Origin: Candidatus Sulfopaludibacter sp. SbA3
GTDB taxonomy: Bacteria > Acidobacteriota > Terriglobia > Bryobacterales > Bryobacteraceae
DNA: 14,456 nucleotides
Reading direction: 5' to 3'
Assembly (NCBI GenBank): GCA_945900935.1
Contig: CAMDKT010000071.1
Span: 1 to 14,456 of the forward strand
In this document: positions 6,345 through 13,756 of the stretch, piece by piece
Position numbering within the stretch: the first letter of the stretch is position 1
How the letters are laid out: every line of letters begins with the position of its first letter
Program-made: the position numbers and the translations under genes
Notes under the pieces: model-generated
Told to the model about the DNA's origin: nothing
The model's input: the letters and a program-made list of their open reading frames with translations, nothing else
The model's database searches: none

Positions 6345-7598
6345 ATGACCGTATCGAATCGCCGTGATTTTCTCCGCCTGGGCTCGCTGGGTTTTGGCGG
6401 GCTGCACCTGCGCCGCCTGCTGGCCGCGGAGCAAGGCGGGAGCGAGCGGGCGTGCATTGTCATTTTTCAAAATGGCGGAGCCAGCCAGTTGGACTTTTTC
6501 GACCCCAAGCCCGAAGCGCCGCACGATGTGCGCGGGAGTTTTGGCTCGGTGCCGACAGCCGTTCCGGGTGTGCATTTTTCGGGGCTGCTGCCGCGCACGG
6601 CAAAGGCGTTTTCGAAGTTCGCGGTCATTCGTTCCATGCACTCCGATGAGGCCATTCATGAGCGTGCCCGCCAGTACATTTTCAGTGGGACAAAACCGCG
6701 GAACGATTTGCTGCATCCCAGCTACGGCGCCGTGCTTTCCAAGGAGTGGGGCGCGCGGAACGGGCTGCCGCCATTCGTTGTGATTCCGGATAAGGATCTG
6801 TCGGCGGAGGCGGGATTTTTAGGGCCGGCTCACGATCCGTTCATCACCGGCGACCCGAATGCGAAAGGGTTCGCCGTGAAAGATTTGACGCTGCCCGCGG
6901 GAGTGACGGACGATGAGTCGCGGGCGCGCAGGGCACACCTGGCTAAAATGGATGCGGAGTTTGCGCGCATCACATCTTCGCCGCTGTTGAGGGATATGGA
7001 TGAGTTTTCAGCGAAGGCGATGGATTTGATCGCGTCGCCGGCCGCGCGGAAGGCGTTTGACATTCACGCCGAGACCGATAAGTTGCGGGATGCGTATGGA
7101 CGGACCGGCGTCGGGCAGGGCTGTCTGCTCGCGCGGCGCTTAATAGAATCCGGCACGCGGCTGGCGACCGTTTTCCATGGCGGTTACGACACGCATCGGG
7201 AGCACGAGAAGGGCGCGAAGAAGATCACCACGGATTTCGATCAGGCGTTCCCGTCGTTGCTGGAGGATCTGGAACAGCGCGGACTGTTGGCGACCACGTT
7301 AGTGCTCGTTATTGGCGACTTTGGCCGGACCCCGAAACTGAATTTTTCTGGCGGGCGCGACCATTGGCCGCGTGGATTCTCGGTAGCGCTCGCCGGGGCG
7401 GGAATTCGTGGCGGGGCAGTGATCGGCCGGAGCGACGCCCATGCGGGCGAGCCGGCGGAGAGGCCCGTGACGATTGAAGACCTGGGCGCGACGGTGTATC
7501 AGGCGCTGGGGATTGACACGCGTAAGGAGTACCACGCGAATGGCCGGCCGGTACGGATTAACAAAGACGGCGTGCCGGTGAAGGAATTGTTCGGGTGA
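6345..7598 (+). CDS. Tat-exported DUF1501 protein (alkaline-phosphatase/sulfatase-like fold)
   Basis: The protein has 417 residues (420 if it starts at 6336). The N-terminus carries a twin-arginine signal, SNRRDFLRLGSLGFGGL, without a normal lipobox, so it should be exported folded. DUF1501 marks follow: FQNGGASQLDFFDPKP (41-56), SMHSDEAIHERARQYIFSG (98-116 approx.), GGYDTHREH (279-287) and GDFGRTPKLNFSGGRDHWP (324-342). DUF1501 is distantly related to sulfatases and alkaline phosphatases, and the Asp and His residues in the last two motifs resemble their metal ligands. The enzyme reaction has not been established for this family. It almost always sits beside a DUF1549/DUF1553 gene, as here, with a 13-base gap upstream and a GTGA overlap downstream, so the two products probably act together outside the cytoplasm. 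Confidence 0.93.
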   Translation: MTVSNRRDFLRLGSLGFGGLHLRRLLAAEQGGSERACIVIFQNGGASQLDFFDPKPEAPHDVRGSFGSVPTAVPGVHFSGLLPRTAKAFSKFAVIRSMHSDEAIHERARQYIFSGTKPRNDLLHPSYGAVLSKEWGARNGLPPFVVIPDKDLSAEAGFLGPAHDPFITGDPNAKGFAVKDLTLPAGVTDDESRARRAHLAKMDAEFARITSSPLLRDMDEFSAKAMDLIASPAARKAFDIHAETDKLRDAYGRTGVGQGCLLARRLIESGTRLATVFHGGYDTHREHEKGAKKITTDFDQAFPSLLEDLEQRGLLATTLVLVIGDFGRTPKLNFSGGRDHWPRGFSVALAGAGIRGGAVIGRSDAHAGEPAERPVTIEDLGATVYQALGIDTRKEYHANGRPVRINKDGVPVKELFG

Positions 7599-9382
7599 TT
7601 GGAAGGGCCTTTTGGGCGATGGCGGTGTGCGGTTTAGCGGCGGACTTTGAGCCCGCGACGCTGACACGTTTGCACCCGCTGGGCGGGCGCGCGGGCAGTG
7701 TTGTCGAGGTGGAGATCCTGGGGACGAAGCTCGCTACGGCGACGGGCGTAGAGTTCGACGGCAAGGATTTGGTTTGGGAGCAAACAACGGAGCGCGCGGA
7801 GGGGCGAGTGCGAGGGCTGGTCTCCATCGCCCCGGGGGCGGCGCTTGGCGGGCACATGTTGCGGGTAATGACTTCGCAGGGGCCAACTCCGTCGCTCGTC
7901 TTCAACGTGGGACAGTTTCCGTCGTTCGTGGAGGGGGAACAGCGCGCGGTGCCGTCGTTGCCGGTGGAGATTTATGGCCGCCTGGAAGGGGCGGCCGACA
8001 TTGATACGTATTGGTTTTCCGTGGGTGCGGGGGAGCGGTGGTTGTTTGATTTTCAAGCGATGGAGGCGGGCGCGGCGGTGGAGGCGCGGATGATCCTGCT
8101 GGACCGAAACGGTGAGCGGATAGCGTTCAACGACGACCGCGATGACTACGATGAGAATCCGCTCATCGAACACACCTTTACCGCCGGTGGCGTTTACGGA
8201 GTTCGGTTGGACCAATATCGGGGCCCGCGCGGATTTACGTTTGGGAAGAATAATGCGTATCTGTTGCGGATAGCGCAATTGCCGCGCGTGCGTGCGGTGG
8301 CGCCATTGGGTGCGCGGCGCGGTTCGGCGGCGCGGTTCCGCCTGATGGGGTCTGGGCTGGCAAGTGTTACCAAGGTGTATTTGACGGAGTTGCGACGGGG
8401 CGAGTATGCGCGGATGACGTATCCGTACACGATGCCGATTCGGTTTCGGGAAGATCCGGCGGCGAATCCGCGGATCGATGGGACGGTTGTATCGGCGAGT
8501 GAAGGGCGAGTGGAGGCGTCGTTCGCCATACCCGCAGGGGCGTCGCTTGGGTTGTGGAAGCTGTGGGTAGCGGGGGCTAGCGGCGTGGCGGAGGGGCCGC
8601 GCGTAGAGATTGACGATGTTGTTGAGATCTCCGAGGGCGGGACGTTGCCGTCTTCATTTCCGTTTGCGGTGAATGGCGTACTGAGCCAACCGCGCGAGTG
8701 GGACACGTATTCGATAGCCGCGAAGGCGGGGGTGCCGATTTATGTGTCGACGCTGTCGGCGCAACTGGGCGGACCGCACCTGGATACCGTGTTGACACTG
8801 CTGGACACGAAGGGAAAAAAGTTGGCGGAGAATGACGACGTTGTGGCCGGTTGGGGCGGATTGCTCGGCAACCCTGACAGCAGTCTGTTTTTCACTCCGG
8901 CCGTCGATGAGACCTTACAGTTGGTGGTTCGGGACCGCCTGAAACGCGGAGGAGAGTTGTATCCGTACCGCTTACGGTTTGCCTCGCGGCGACCGGGCTT
9001 TCAGTTGTTCACGACGCCGGAGAACCTGACGGTGAAGCGCGGCGGAACCGCCGTGTTGAAGGTGCATCTGGTCCGCGAGATGGGTTTCGCCGGGGAGGTG
9101 GAGGTCTGGGTGACTGGAGTGGAGGGGCTGCATGGGAAGTTCCGGACGGACCAGTTATTTGAACCGAACGCCGACGGCGCCGATATGTTAATTCCGCAGA
9201 TGGAATTTCGGGTTTCGGGGTTGGATACGGCGGGCGTGGTGCCGCTGCGTGTGGGGGGGAAGGCGGCGGATGGGACGGTGGTCGAAGGGCACACGGCGAC
9301 GATGATCGGGCCGATTTACCAGGGGGATTGGAATTTTTTTCGGCGGCCGGTCGCCGGCATTACGCTGACGGTGGTGGAGTAG
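7595..9382 (+). CDS. Secreted protein with two PPC-like (bacterial pre-peptidase C-terminal) domains
   Basis: A 595-residue protein starting with GTG, which overlaps the DUF1501 stop (GTGA); AAGGA at 7581-7585, nine bases upstream, supports this start. A short Sec signal (MIGRAFWAMAVCGLAA) leads into a TIG/IPT-like region (about 25-105: LHPLGGRAGSVVEVEILG). A first PPC-like beta domain follows (about 115-227: DIDTYWFSVGAGERWLFDF, then RMILLDRNGERIAFNDD). A second TIG-like part (about 232-340) and a second PPC-like domain (about 355-465: EWDTYSIAAKAGVPIYVS, LTLLDTKGKKLAENDD) come next, then an Ig-like tail. No catalytic residues are evident, and PPC domains usually bind substrate or surface. 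It is the third gene of the cassette and may serve as a scaffold or binding partner for the DUF1549 and DUF1501 proteins; that role is inferred from neighbours. Confidence 0.85.
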   Translation: MIGRAFWAMAVCGLAADFEPATLTRLHPLGGRAGSVVEVEILGTKLATATGVEFDGKDLVWEQTTERAEGRVRGLVSIAPGAALGGHMLRVMTSQGPTPSLVFNVGQFPSFVEGEQRAVPSLPVEIYGRLEGAADIDTYWFSVGAGERWLFDFQAMEAGAAVEARMILLDRNGERIAFNDDRDDYDENPLIEHTFTAGGVYGVRLDQYRGPRGFTFGKNNAYLLRIAQLPRVRAVAPLGARRGSAARFRLMGSGLASVTKVYLTELRRGEYARMTYPYTMPIRFREDPAANPRIDGTVVSASEGRVEASFAIPAGASLGLWKLWVAGASGVAEGPRVEIDDVVEISEGGTLPSSFPFAVNGVLSQPREWDTYSIAAKAGVPIYVSTLSAQLGGPHLDTVLTLLDTKGKKLAENDDVVAGWGGLLGNPDSSLFFTPAVDETLQLVVRDRLKRGGELYPYRLRFASRRPGFQLFTTPENLTVKRGGTAVLKVHLVREMGFAGEVEVWVTGVEGLHGKFRTDQLFEPNADGADMLIPQMEFRVSGLDTAGVVPLRVGGKAADGTVVEGHTATMIGPIYQGDWNFFRRPVAGITLTVVE

Positions 9383-9444
9383 GGCCTCGGTTGCGTACCC
9401 CATGCCGAATGTGATCCAATTGAAACGGTCTTTTTAAGCTGAAC

Positions 9445-12400
9445 ATGAATTTCAAAAAACTCTTCCTGACGAGCGTACTCGCCGTCGCCGCTTGGTCGCA
9501 AGACACTCGCGGGAAAATCCAGGGCCGTGTCACCGACGCTTCCGATGCCGTTGTCGTTGGTGCCGGGGTGACGCTTCTCAACAACAATACCGGCGTCTCC
9601 GCCAAGGCGCAGACCAGCCCTAATGGCCAATACCTTTTCGACTTCATCATTCCCGGTACTTATACCGTGACCGTCGAAAACGCCGGCTTTAACAAGTTCA
9701 TCCAGAAGAACATCCTCGTCCAGGCCCGCGCCGACGTCACGATCGACGCCCGTCTGCAAACCGGTTCCACCACGGAATCCATCACCGTCGAATCGGCCGC
9801 GGTTGCCGTGCAGTTCAACAACTCCTCCATGGGCTTGACCATCGATACCAGGATGACCAACAACCTGCCCATCATCCATCGCAACCCCTTCCTGTTGGCA
9901 TCGCTCAACCCGTCCGTCGTAGTGCGCGCCACCACCGAGCAGAGCCCCTTCCACCACTGGGCCGCCTCCCAACTCGACGTCGGCGGCAACACCTCAACTA
10001 AGAACGACATCATTCTCGATGGCTCCCCTTCCATGACCGGCCAAAAGTCCTCCTACACGCCCCCCATGGACGCCGTCAGCGAAGTGAACCTGCAGCAGAA
10101 TGCCGTTGACGCCGAATTCGGCCACTCCGCCGGGGGCGTCCTCAGCGTCTCCATGAAGTCCGGCACCAACGATCTCAAAGGGACTGTCTACTACCTCGGC
10201 CGCAATCCGGCTCTCAACGCCCTCGCTGATCGCATCACCCGCCGCGCCAACCTCACCCGTCAGCACGTCTGGGGCTCCACCGTCGGGCTCCCCATTATCA
10301 AGAATAAACTCTTCACCTTCGCCTCCTACGAAGCTTGGCGCACCATCGATCCGCGCTCGGCCCAGTTCACCCTCCCCACTGACGCTGAGCGCACCGGCGA
10401 CTTCTCGCGCTCGCTCAACACCGCCGGCGCCCAACGCACCATCTATGACCCATGGACGACCCAGGTCAACAACAACGTCGTCTCCCGCGCCCCCTTCGCC
10501 GGTAACATCATCCCGGCATCCCGCATCGATCCTACCGGCAAAATCATCGTCGGCGATCTCTGGAAAAGCAATAACGCCGGCACCGGCCCCACAGGCCTCA
10601 ACAACTTCCAGGCCGGTTTCGGTAACAACATCCGCTACTGGAACTTCTCTGATCGCGTTGACTACAACGTCTCCGACAAATTGAAGGTCTTCGGCCGCTT
10701 CAACGTCTTCCGCACTTACATCGAGCAGAGCGACTACACCGGCGGTTCCCCCGCCCTTCAGGTTGATGGCTCCAAACGCCACTCCCGCAGCTTCTCCGGC
10801 GATGCCGTCTACGCCATCAATGCCTCCACCGTCTTTAATATTCGTGGCGCCTACAACTCCATCGTCGACTCCTTCGGCGTTCCTTCAGCCACCCTCAAGG
10901 ATCTCGAGCGCCTCTGGCCCGCCAACCCCTGGTTAAAACCCTACCTCGCCGATCTCCCTGATCTCTACTACCCCGCCATCAACGTCACTCAGGGTTCCAC
11001 CACCAACCTCGGCCGCGGCAACTACTGGTTCCAGGAGCCCAACTCCTACAACATCGAATCCAAGATGTCTAAGAACTCCGGCAAGCACTATTACAAGTTC
11101 GGCGGCGAATACCGCCGGGAAAACGTGAACGCCTTTCGCCCCCGCTTCGCCACGTTCAACATTAACGCCGCTCTCACCAACGCGACCTTCAACGTTCCCA
11201 ATCTCGCCACCTCCGGTGACGGCTGGGCCACGCTGCTGCTCGGCGCCCTGGATGGCAACTCCAGCGCCGCCTCCATTCCCCTGCAGCGTCCCCGCGTGAA
11301 TATGACCGGCCTCTTCTTCCACGATGACTACAAGATCACGCAGAAGCTGTCCCTCAATCTCGGACTGCGCTACGAATACTTCGGCGCCATGACCGATCCC
11401 GAAAATCGCATCTCACGCTTTCTCGATCTCACCGTGCCCATTCCTGAGTTCCAGGGAGCCAACTCCCCCCGCCTGCCCGCCGCCGCCACCGCGCTCCGCA
11501 CTTCGGCCCCAGTCTACAACGGCGCCTGGCTATTCGCCGACGGTAATAACCGCAACTCCTGGAAGGCGCCCAAAGGGCTCTTCATGCCTCGCCTCGGTAT
11601 GGCTTACCGGGTCAATGACAAAACCGCCATTCGCGTCGGCTTTGCCCGCTACATCATTCCGTCCACCCTCACCGACGGCTTGAATATCCTCGGCTCCGTA
11701 CCCTACCCCGGCTTCGATGCCCAAACCGACACCATCGGCAACATTCAAGGCGTTCCCCAACAACGCATCTCCAACCCCTTCCCAGGTGGCCTCGTCCAGG
11801 TCGTCGGCAAAACCCTCGGCAGCTATACCGGCCTCGGCGGAACCCCCACCTGGTACCAGCAGAACTTCAAACCCGGCGTCAATGACCGCATCAACTTCAG
11901 CGTCCAGCGGACGCTTCCCGGCAACATCCTCGCCGACATCACCTGGTTCATGAACTTCGGCCGCGATCTGCCGTATAACTACGACATCAATCAGGTCGAT
12001 CCCCGCATCGGCTTCCAGGTCCAGAACGCCGTCAACGCCAGCGTTCCCAATCCCTTCTTCAATGTTCTCCCGGCCACCAAAATGCCCGGTACTCTCCGAA
12101 CCCAGGCCAATGTCCCCGTCAGCCAGCTCCTCCGGCCCTATCCGCAGTATCAGAGCATGGTCGAGACCATCCGCTCCGGCGGTGAAAACCGCTACCGCGC
12201 GCTTCAAATGCAGTTCCAGCGCCCGTTCGTCAACGGCTTCAATTTTGTCGTCGGATACAACTACAACCGGGAACGCAACTTGCAGTTCTATGACAACGTT
12301 GACAATTTTACGCAGAACTTCACCTGGCTGCCCGCCGCCAATGCCCGTCACCGCGTAACCGGTGCCGCCATCTATGAAATCCCCTTCGGCAGAGGCCGTA

Positions 12401-12855
12401 AGTTCATGTCCGCCGCTCCCCGCGCCGTCGACGCCATCCTCGGCGGCTGGGCCACCAGCGGATTAATGACCTACAACACCGGCCTCTACCTCCGCTTCGG
12501 CGGCGCTCTCGTCTCCGGTGACCCCGGCGTCGATTCGCCCACCAAAGGCCGCTGGTTCAACACCGACGCGTTCAAGCCGCTCCCCGCCTTCACGCGCCGT
12601 ACCAACCCCATTCAGTACGATAACGTCAAGGGTACCAACACCTTCAACGCCGACGTGACGTTGAACAAAATGTTCCCCATCACCGAGCGCGTCAGATTCG
12701 AAGTGCGCCTCGAAGCGTACAATGTGGCCAATGCCTTCTTCGGAGCCGATCCGGCCACCGACCCCAACAATGCCGCAACTTTTGGTAGGATCCTCTCCCA
12801 ACGCAACGGTGTCTTCGGACGCCAAATGCAGTTCACGGGCCGGTTCTATTTCTAA
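9445..12855 (+). CDS. Oar-type TonB-dependent outer-membrane receptor with carboxypeptidase-regulatory-like domain
   Basis: A 1136-residue protein with a Sec signal (MNFKKLFLTSVLAVAAWSQ). A carboxypeptidase-regulatory-like/Cna-B-type beta sandwich follows (about 24-105: GKIQGRVTDASDAVVVGAGV, SPNGQYLFDFIIPGTYTVTV). Next comes a plug region (about 130-245) containing DAEFGHSAGGVLSVSMKSGT, the typical Oar plug end. The rest is a long beta-barrel ending in the outer-membrane signature GRFYF with a terminal Phe. Acidobacteria encode dozens of these, generally thought to import large or polymeric substrates using TonB energy. No classical TonB box is obvious. The sense strand is C-rich with mostly C-ending codons, the opposite of the genes just upstream. 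The ATG at 9445 fits the signal peptide. No clear Shine-Dalgarno or strong promoter is seen in the 62 bases before it; TTGCGT (9391-9396) with TCCAAT (9415-9420) is a weak 18-base-spaced candidate. The ligand is unknown. Confidence 0.93.
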   Translation: MNFKKLFLTSVLAVAAWSQDTRGKIQGRVTDASDAVVVGAGVTLLNNNTGVSAKAQTSPNGQYLFDFIIPGTYTVTVENAGFNKFIQKNILVQARADVTIDARLQTGSTTESITVESAAVAVQFNNSSMGLTIDTRMTNNLPIIHRNPFLLASLNPSVVVRATTEQSPFHHWAASQLDVGGNTSTKNDIILDGSPSMTGQKSSYTPPMDAVSEVNLQQNAVDAEFGHSAGGVLSVSMKSGTNDLKGTVYYLGRNPALNALADRITRRANLTRQHVWGSTVGLPIIKNKLFTFASYEAWRTIDPRSAQFTLPTDAERTGDFSRSLNTAGAQRTIYDPWTTQVNNNVVSRAPFAGNIIPASRIDPTGKIIVGDLWKSNNAGTGPTGLNNFQAGFGNNIRYWNFSDRVDYNVSDKLKVFGRFNVFRTYIEQSDYTGGSPALQVDGSKRHSRSFSGDAVYAINASTVFNIRGAYNSIVDSFGVPSATLKDLERLWPANPWLKPYLADLPDLYYPAINVTQGSTTNLGRGNYWFQEPNSYNIESKMSKNSGKHYYKFGGEYRRENVNAFRPRFATFNINAALTNATFNVPNLATSGDGWATLLLGALDGNSSAASIPLQRPRVNMTGLFFHDDYKITQKLSLNLGLRYEYFGAMTDPENRISRFLDLTVPIPEFQGANSPRLPAAATALRTSAPVYNGAWLFADGNNRNSWKAPKGLFMPRLGMAYRVNDKTAIRVGFARYIIPSTLTDGLNILGSVPYPGFDAQTDTIGNIQGVPQQRISNPFPGGLVQVVGKTLGSYTGLGGTPTWYQQNFKPGVNDRINFSVQRTLPGNILADITWFMNFGRDLPYNYDINQVDPRIGFQVQNAVNASVPNPFFNVLPATKMPGTLRTQANVPVSQLLRPYPQYQSMVETIRSGGENRYRALQMQFQRPFVNGFNFVVGYNYNRERNLQFYDNVDNFTQNFTWLPAANARHRVTGAAIYEIPFGRGRKFMSAAPRAVDAILGGWATSGLMTYNTGLYLRFGGALVSGDPGVDSPTKGRWFNTDAFKPLPAFTRRTNPIQYDNVKGTNTFNADVTLNKMFPITERVRFEVRLEAYNVANAFFGADPATDPNNAATFGRILSQRNGVFGRQMQFTGRFYF

Positions 12856-13720
12856 AGTTGTATTAATAATCCTGCTGGCCACTAGCCCGGCAGGCCTCCG
12901 CGCCAACGATCACGTCGGCGCGGAGGCTTGCCGGGCTTGCCATTTGCCCCAGTACACCGCCCAGTCCAAAACCGGCCACGCCACCGCGCTGGCTCGAAGC
13001 GGCGAGACATGGAACTTCGGCTCCGGCCTTCAAGCCATCACTCCCGTTTCCCGGCTTTCCGCCGAGATATACAAAGAGCACGGCATGACCAAATACACCC
13101 GGACCAAGCGCGCCGCGCTAACCCCCGGACACAAGGACTCGGCTGGCGTCCCCTACCGCGTCTACGACCCCGGCGCCCAGATCCTGAAATGTTTCCAGTG
13201 CCACTCCACCGGCCCCCTGAGCCTGACTCCGGCGCAAGGCATCCAGCCCAAGGAACTCGGCGTCAAATGCGAGTCCTGCCACGGCCCCGGCGGCGACCAT
13301 GCGAAGGCGCCCGCCAAGGCCAACATCTTCCAGCCCAAAATGCTGAACGGAACCGGGATCAACGAACTCTGCGGCGACTGCCACCGCCAGCCGCCCAAGC
13401 CCGGCGAGGATACGAACTGGACTGACCCCTGGAACGCCCGCCACCAACCGCTGTCGTTTTCCCAAAGCGCCTGTTTCCGCGAAAGCCAAGGCCGCCTTAC
13501 GTGCCTGACGTGCCACGACCCCCACGGCGCTAGCCCTGTGCGCCAGGACGCCTGCCAGGACTGCCACAAAGCGCCCCGCCATACGCGGCCGGTGGCCAAG
13601 GCGCAGAGCTGCACCGGATGCCACATGCCCCTCGTCAAGCCCTCGGCGGACTTGCAGTTCGCCAACCACTGGATCGGCATCTACGCACCCGGCAACGCCC
13701 TGATGCCCAAATCGCGCTAG
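12809..13720 (+). CDS. Sec-exported seven-heme c-type cytochrome
   Basis: Seven CXXCH motifs can be read: CRACH, CFQCH, CESCH, CGDCH, CLTCH, CQDCH and CTGCH, at residues 41, 128, 154, 188, 232, 249 and 268 if translation begins at GTG 12809 (303 residues). A hydrophobic segment KVVLIILLATSPAGLRA gives a signal peptide with likely cleavage before NDHVG, so the protein is periplasmic or on the cell surface and carries electrons. The spacing of motifs 3 to 7 resembles multiheme proteins of the cytochrome c554/NrfB-like group; a specific enzyme cannot be named. The start is uncertain. No ATG lies near the signal peptide: GTG 12809 overlaps the receptor gene by 47 bases, a rare ATT at 12848 would give a shorter, cleaner signal, and the in-frame ATG at 12722 would add a 29-residue tail made of receptor-gene sequence. 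It is probably co-translated with the receptor. The frame and heme count are firm. Confidence 0.88.
   Translation: MSSDAKCSSRAGSISKVVLIILLATSPAGLRANDHVGAEACRACHLPQYTAQSKTGHATALARSGETWNFGSGLQAITPVSRLSAEIYKEHGMTKYTRTKRAALTPGHKDSAGVPYRVYDPGAQILKCFQCHSTGPLSLTPAQGIQPKELGVKCESCHGPGGDHAKAPAKANIFQPKMLNGTGINELCGDCHRQPPKPGEDTNWTDPWNARHQPLSFSQSACFRESQGRLTCLTCHDPHGASPVRQDACQDCHKAPRHTRPVAKAQSCTGCHMPLVKPSADLQFANHWIGIYAPGNALMPKSR
12884..12937 (+). repeat. Near-perfect 21-bp stem-loop inside the cytochrome coding region
   Basis: The left arm 12884-12904 (begins AGCCCGGCAGG) pairs with the right arm 12917-12937 (ends TTGCCGGGCT) across a 12-base loop (12905-12916). Only 12893/12928 is not a Watson-Crick pair, and in RNA it is a G-U wobble, so the whole stem can pair. 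It starts 28 bases after the receptor stop and covers the end of the signal peptide and the first heme motif (GAEACRACH). No T-run follows, so it is not a standard terminator. A hairpin this GC-rich could slow ribosomes, stabilise the upstream receptor mRNA or cause partial termination. Confidence 0.85.
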
Positions 13721-13738
13721 CCCCGCCGCCGGACCTCG

Positions 13739-13752
13739 TATAAAATAGGGGG
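13739..13752 (+). promoter_or_regulatory. TATAAA -10-like element and AGGGGG ribosome site before Gfo/Idh gene
   Basis: TATAAA (13739-13744; 5 of 6 matches to TATAAT) lies in a 36-base gap after the cytochrome stop, with no good -35 at the usual distance. AGGGGG (13747-13752) lies four bases before the ATG at 13757 and can act as a Shine-Dalgarno with tight spacing. The AT-rich patch stands out in an otherwise GC-rich stretch. If it is a promoter, the leader would be only a few bases long and would lose part of the AGGGGG, so transcription from upstream is equally likely. Confidence 0.35.
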
Positions 13753-13756
13753 TAGC

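Noticed and set aside
9420..9438. TTGAAA at 9420 with TTTAAG as a promoter for the receptor gene
   Set aside because: The spacer would be only seven bases; a 17-base spacer would put the -10 over the start codon.
11530..12351. Minus-strand ORFs opposite the receptor gene, including 9994-10782
   Set aside because: They are Gly/Val/Glu/Asp-rich mirror frames of a C-rich coding strand, with no motif and no start signal.
12884..12937. Hairpin as an intrinsic terminator of the receptor gene
   Set aside because: No T-run follows the stem, and the cytochrome reading frame continues through it with the first heme motif in the right arm.
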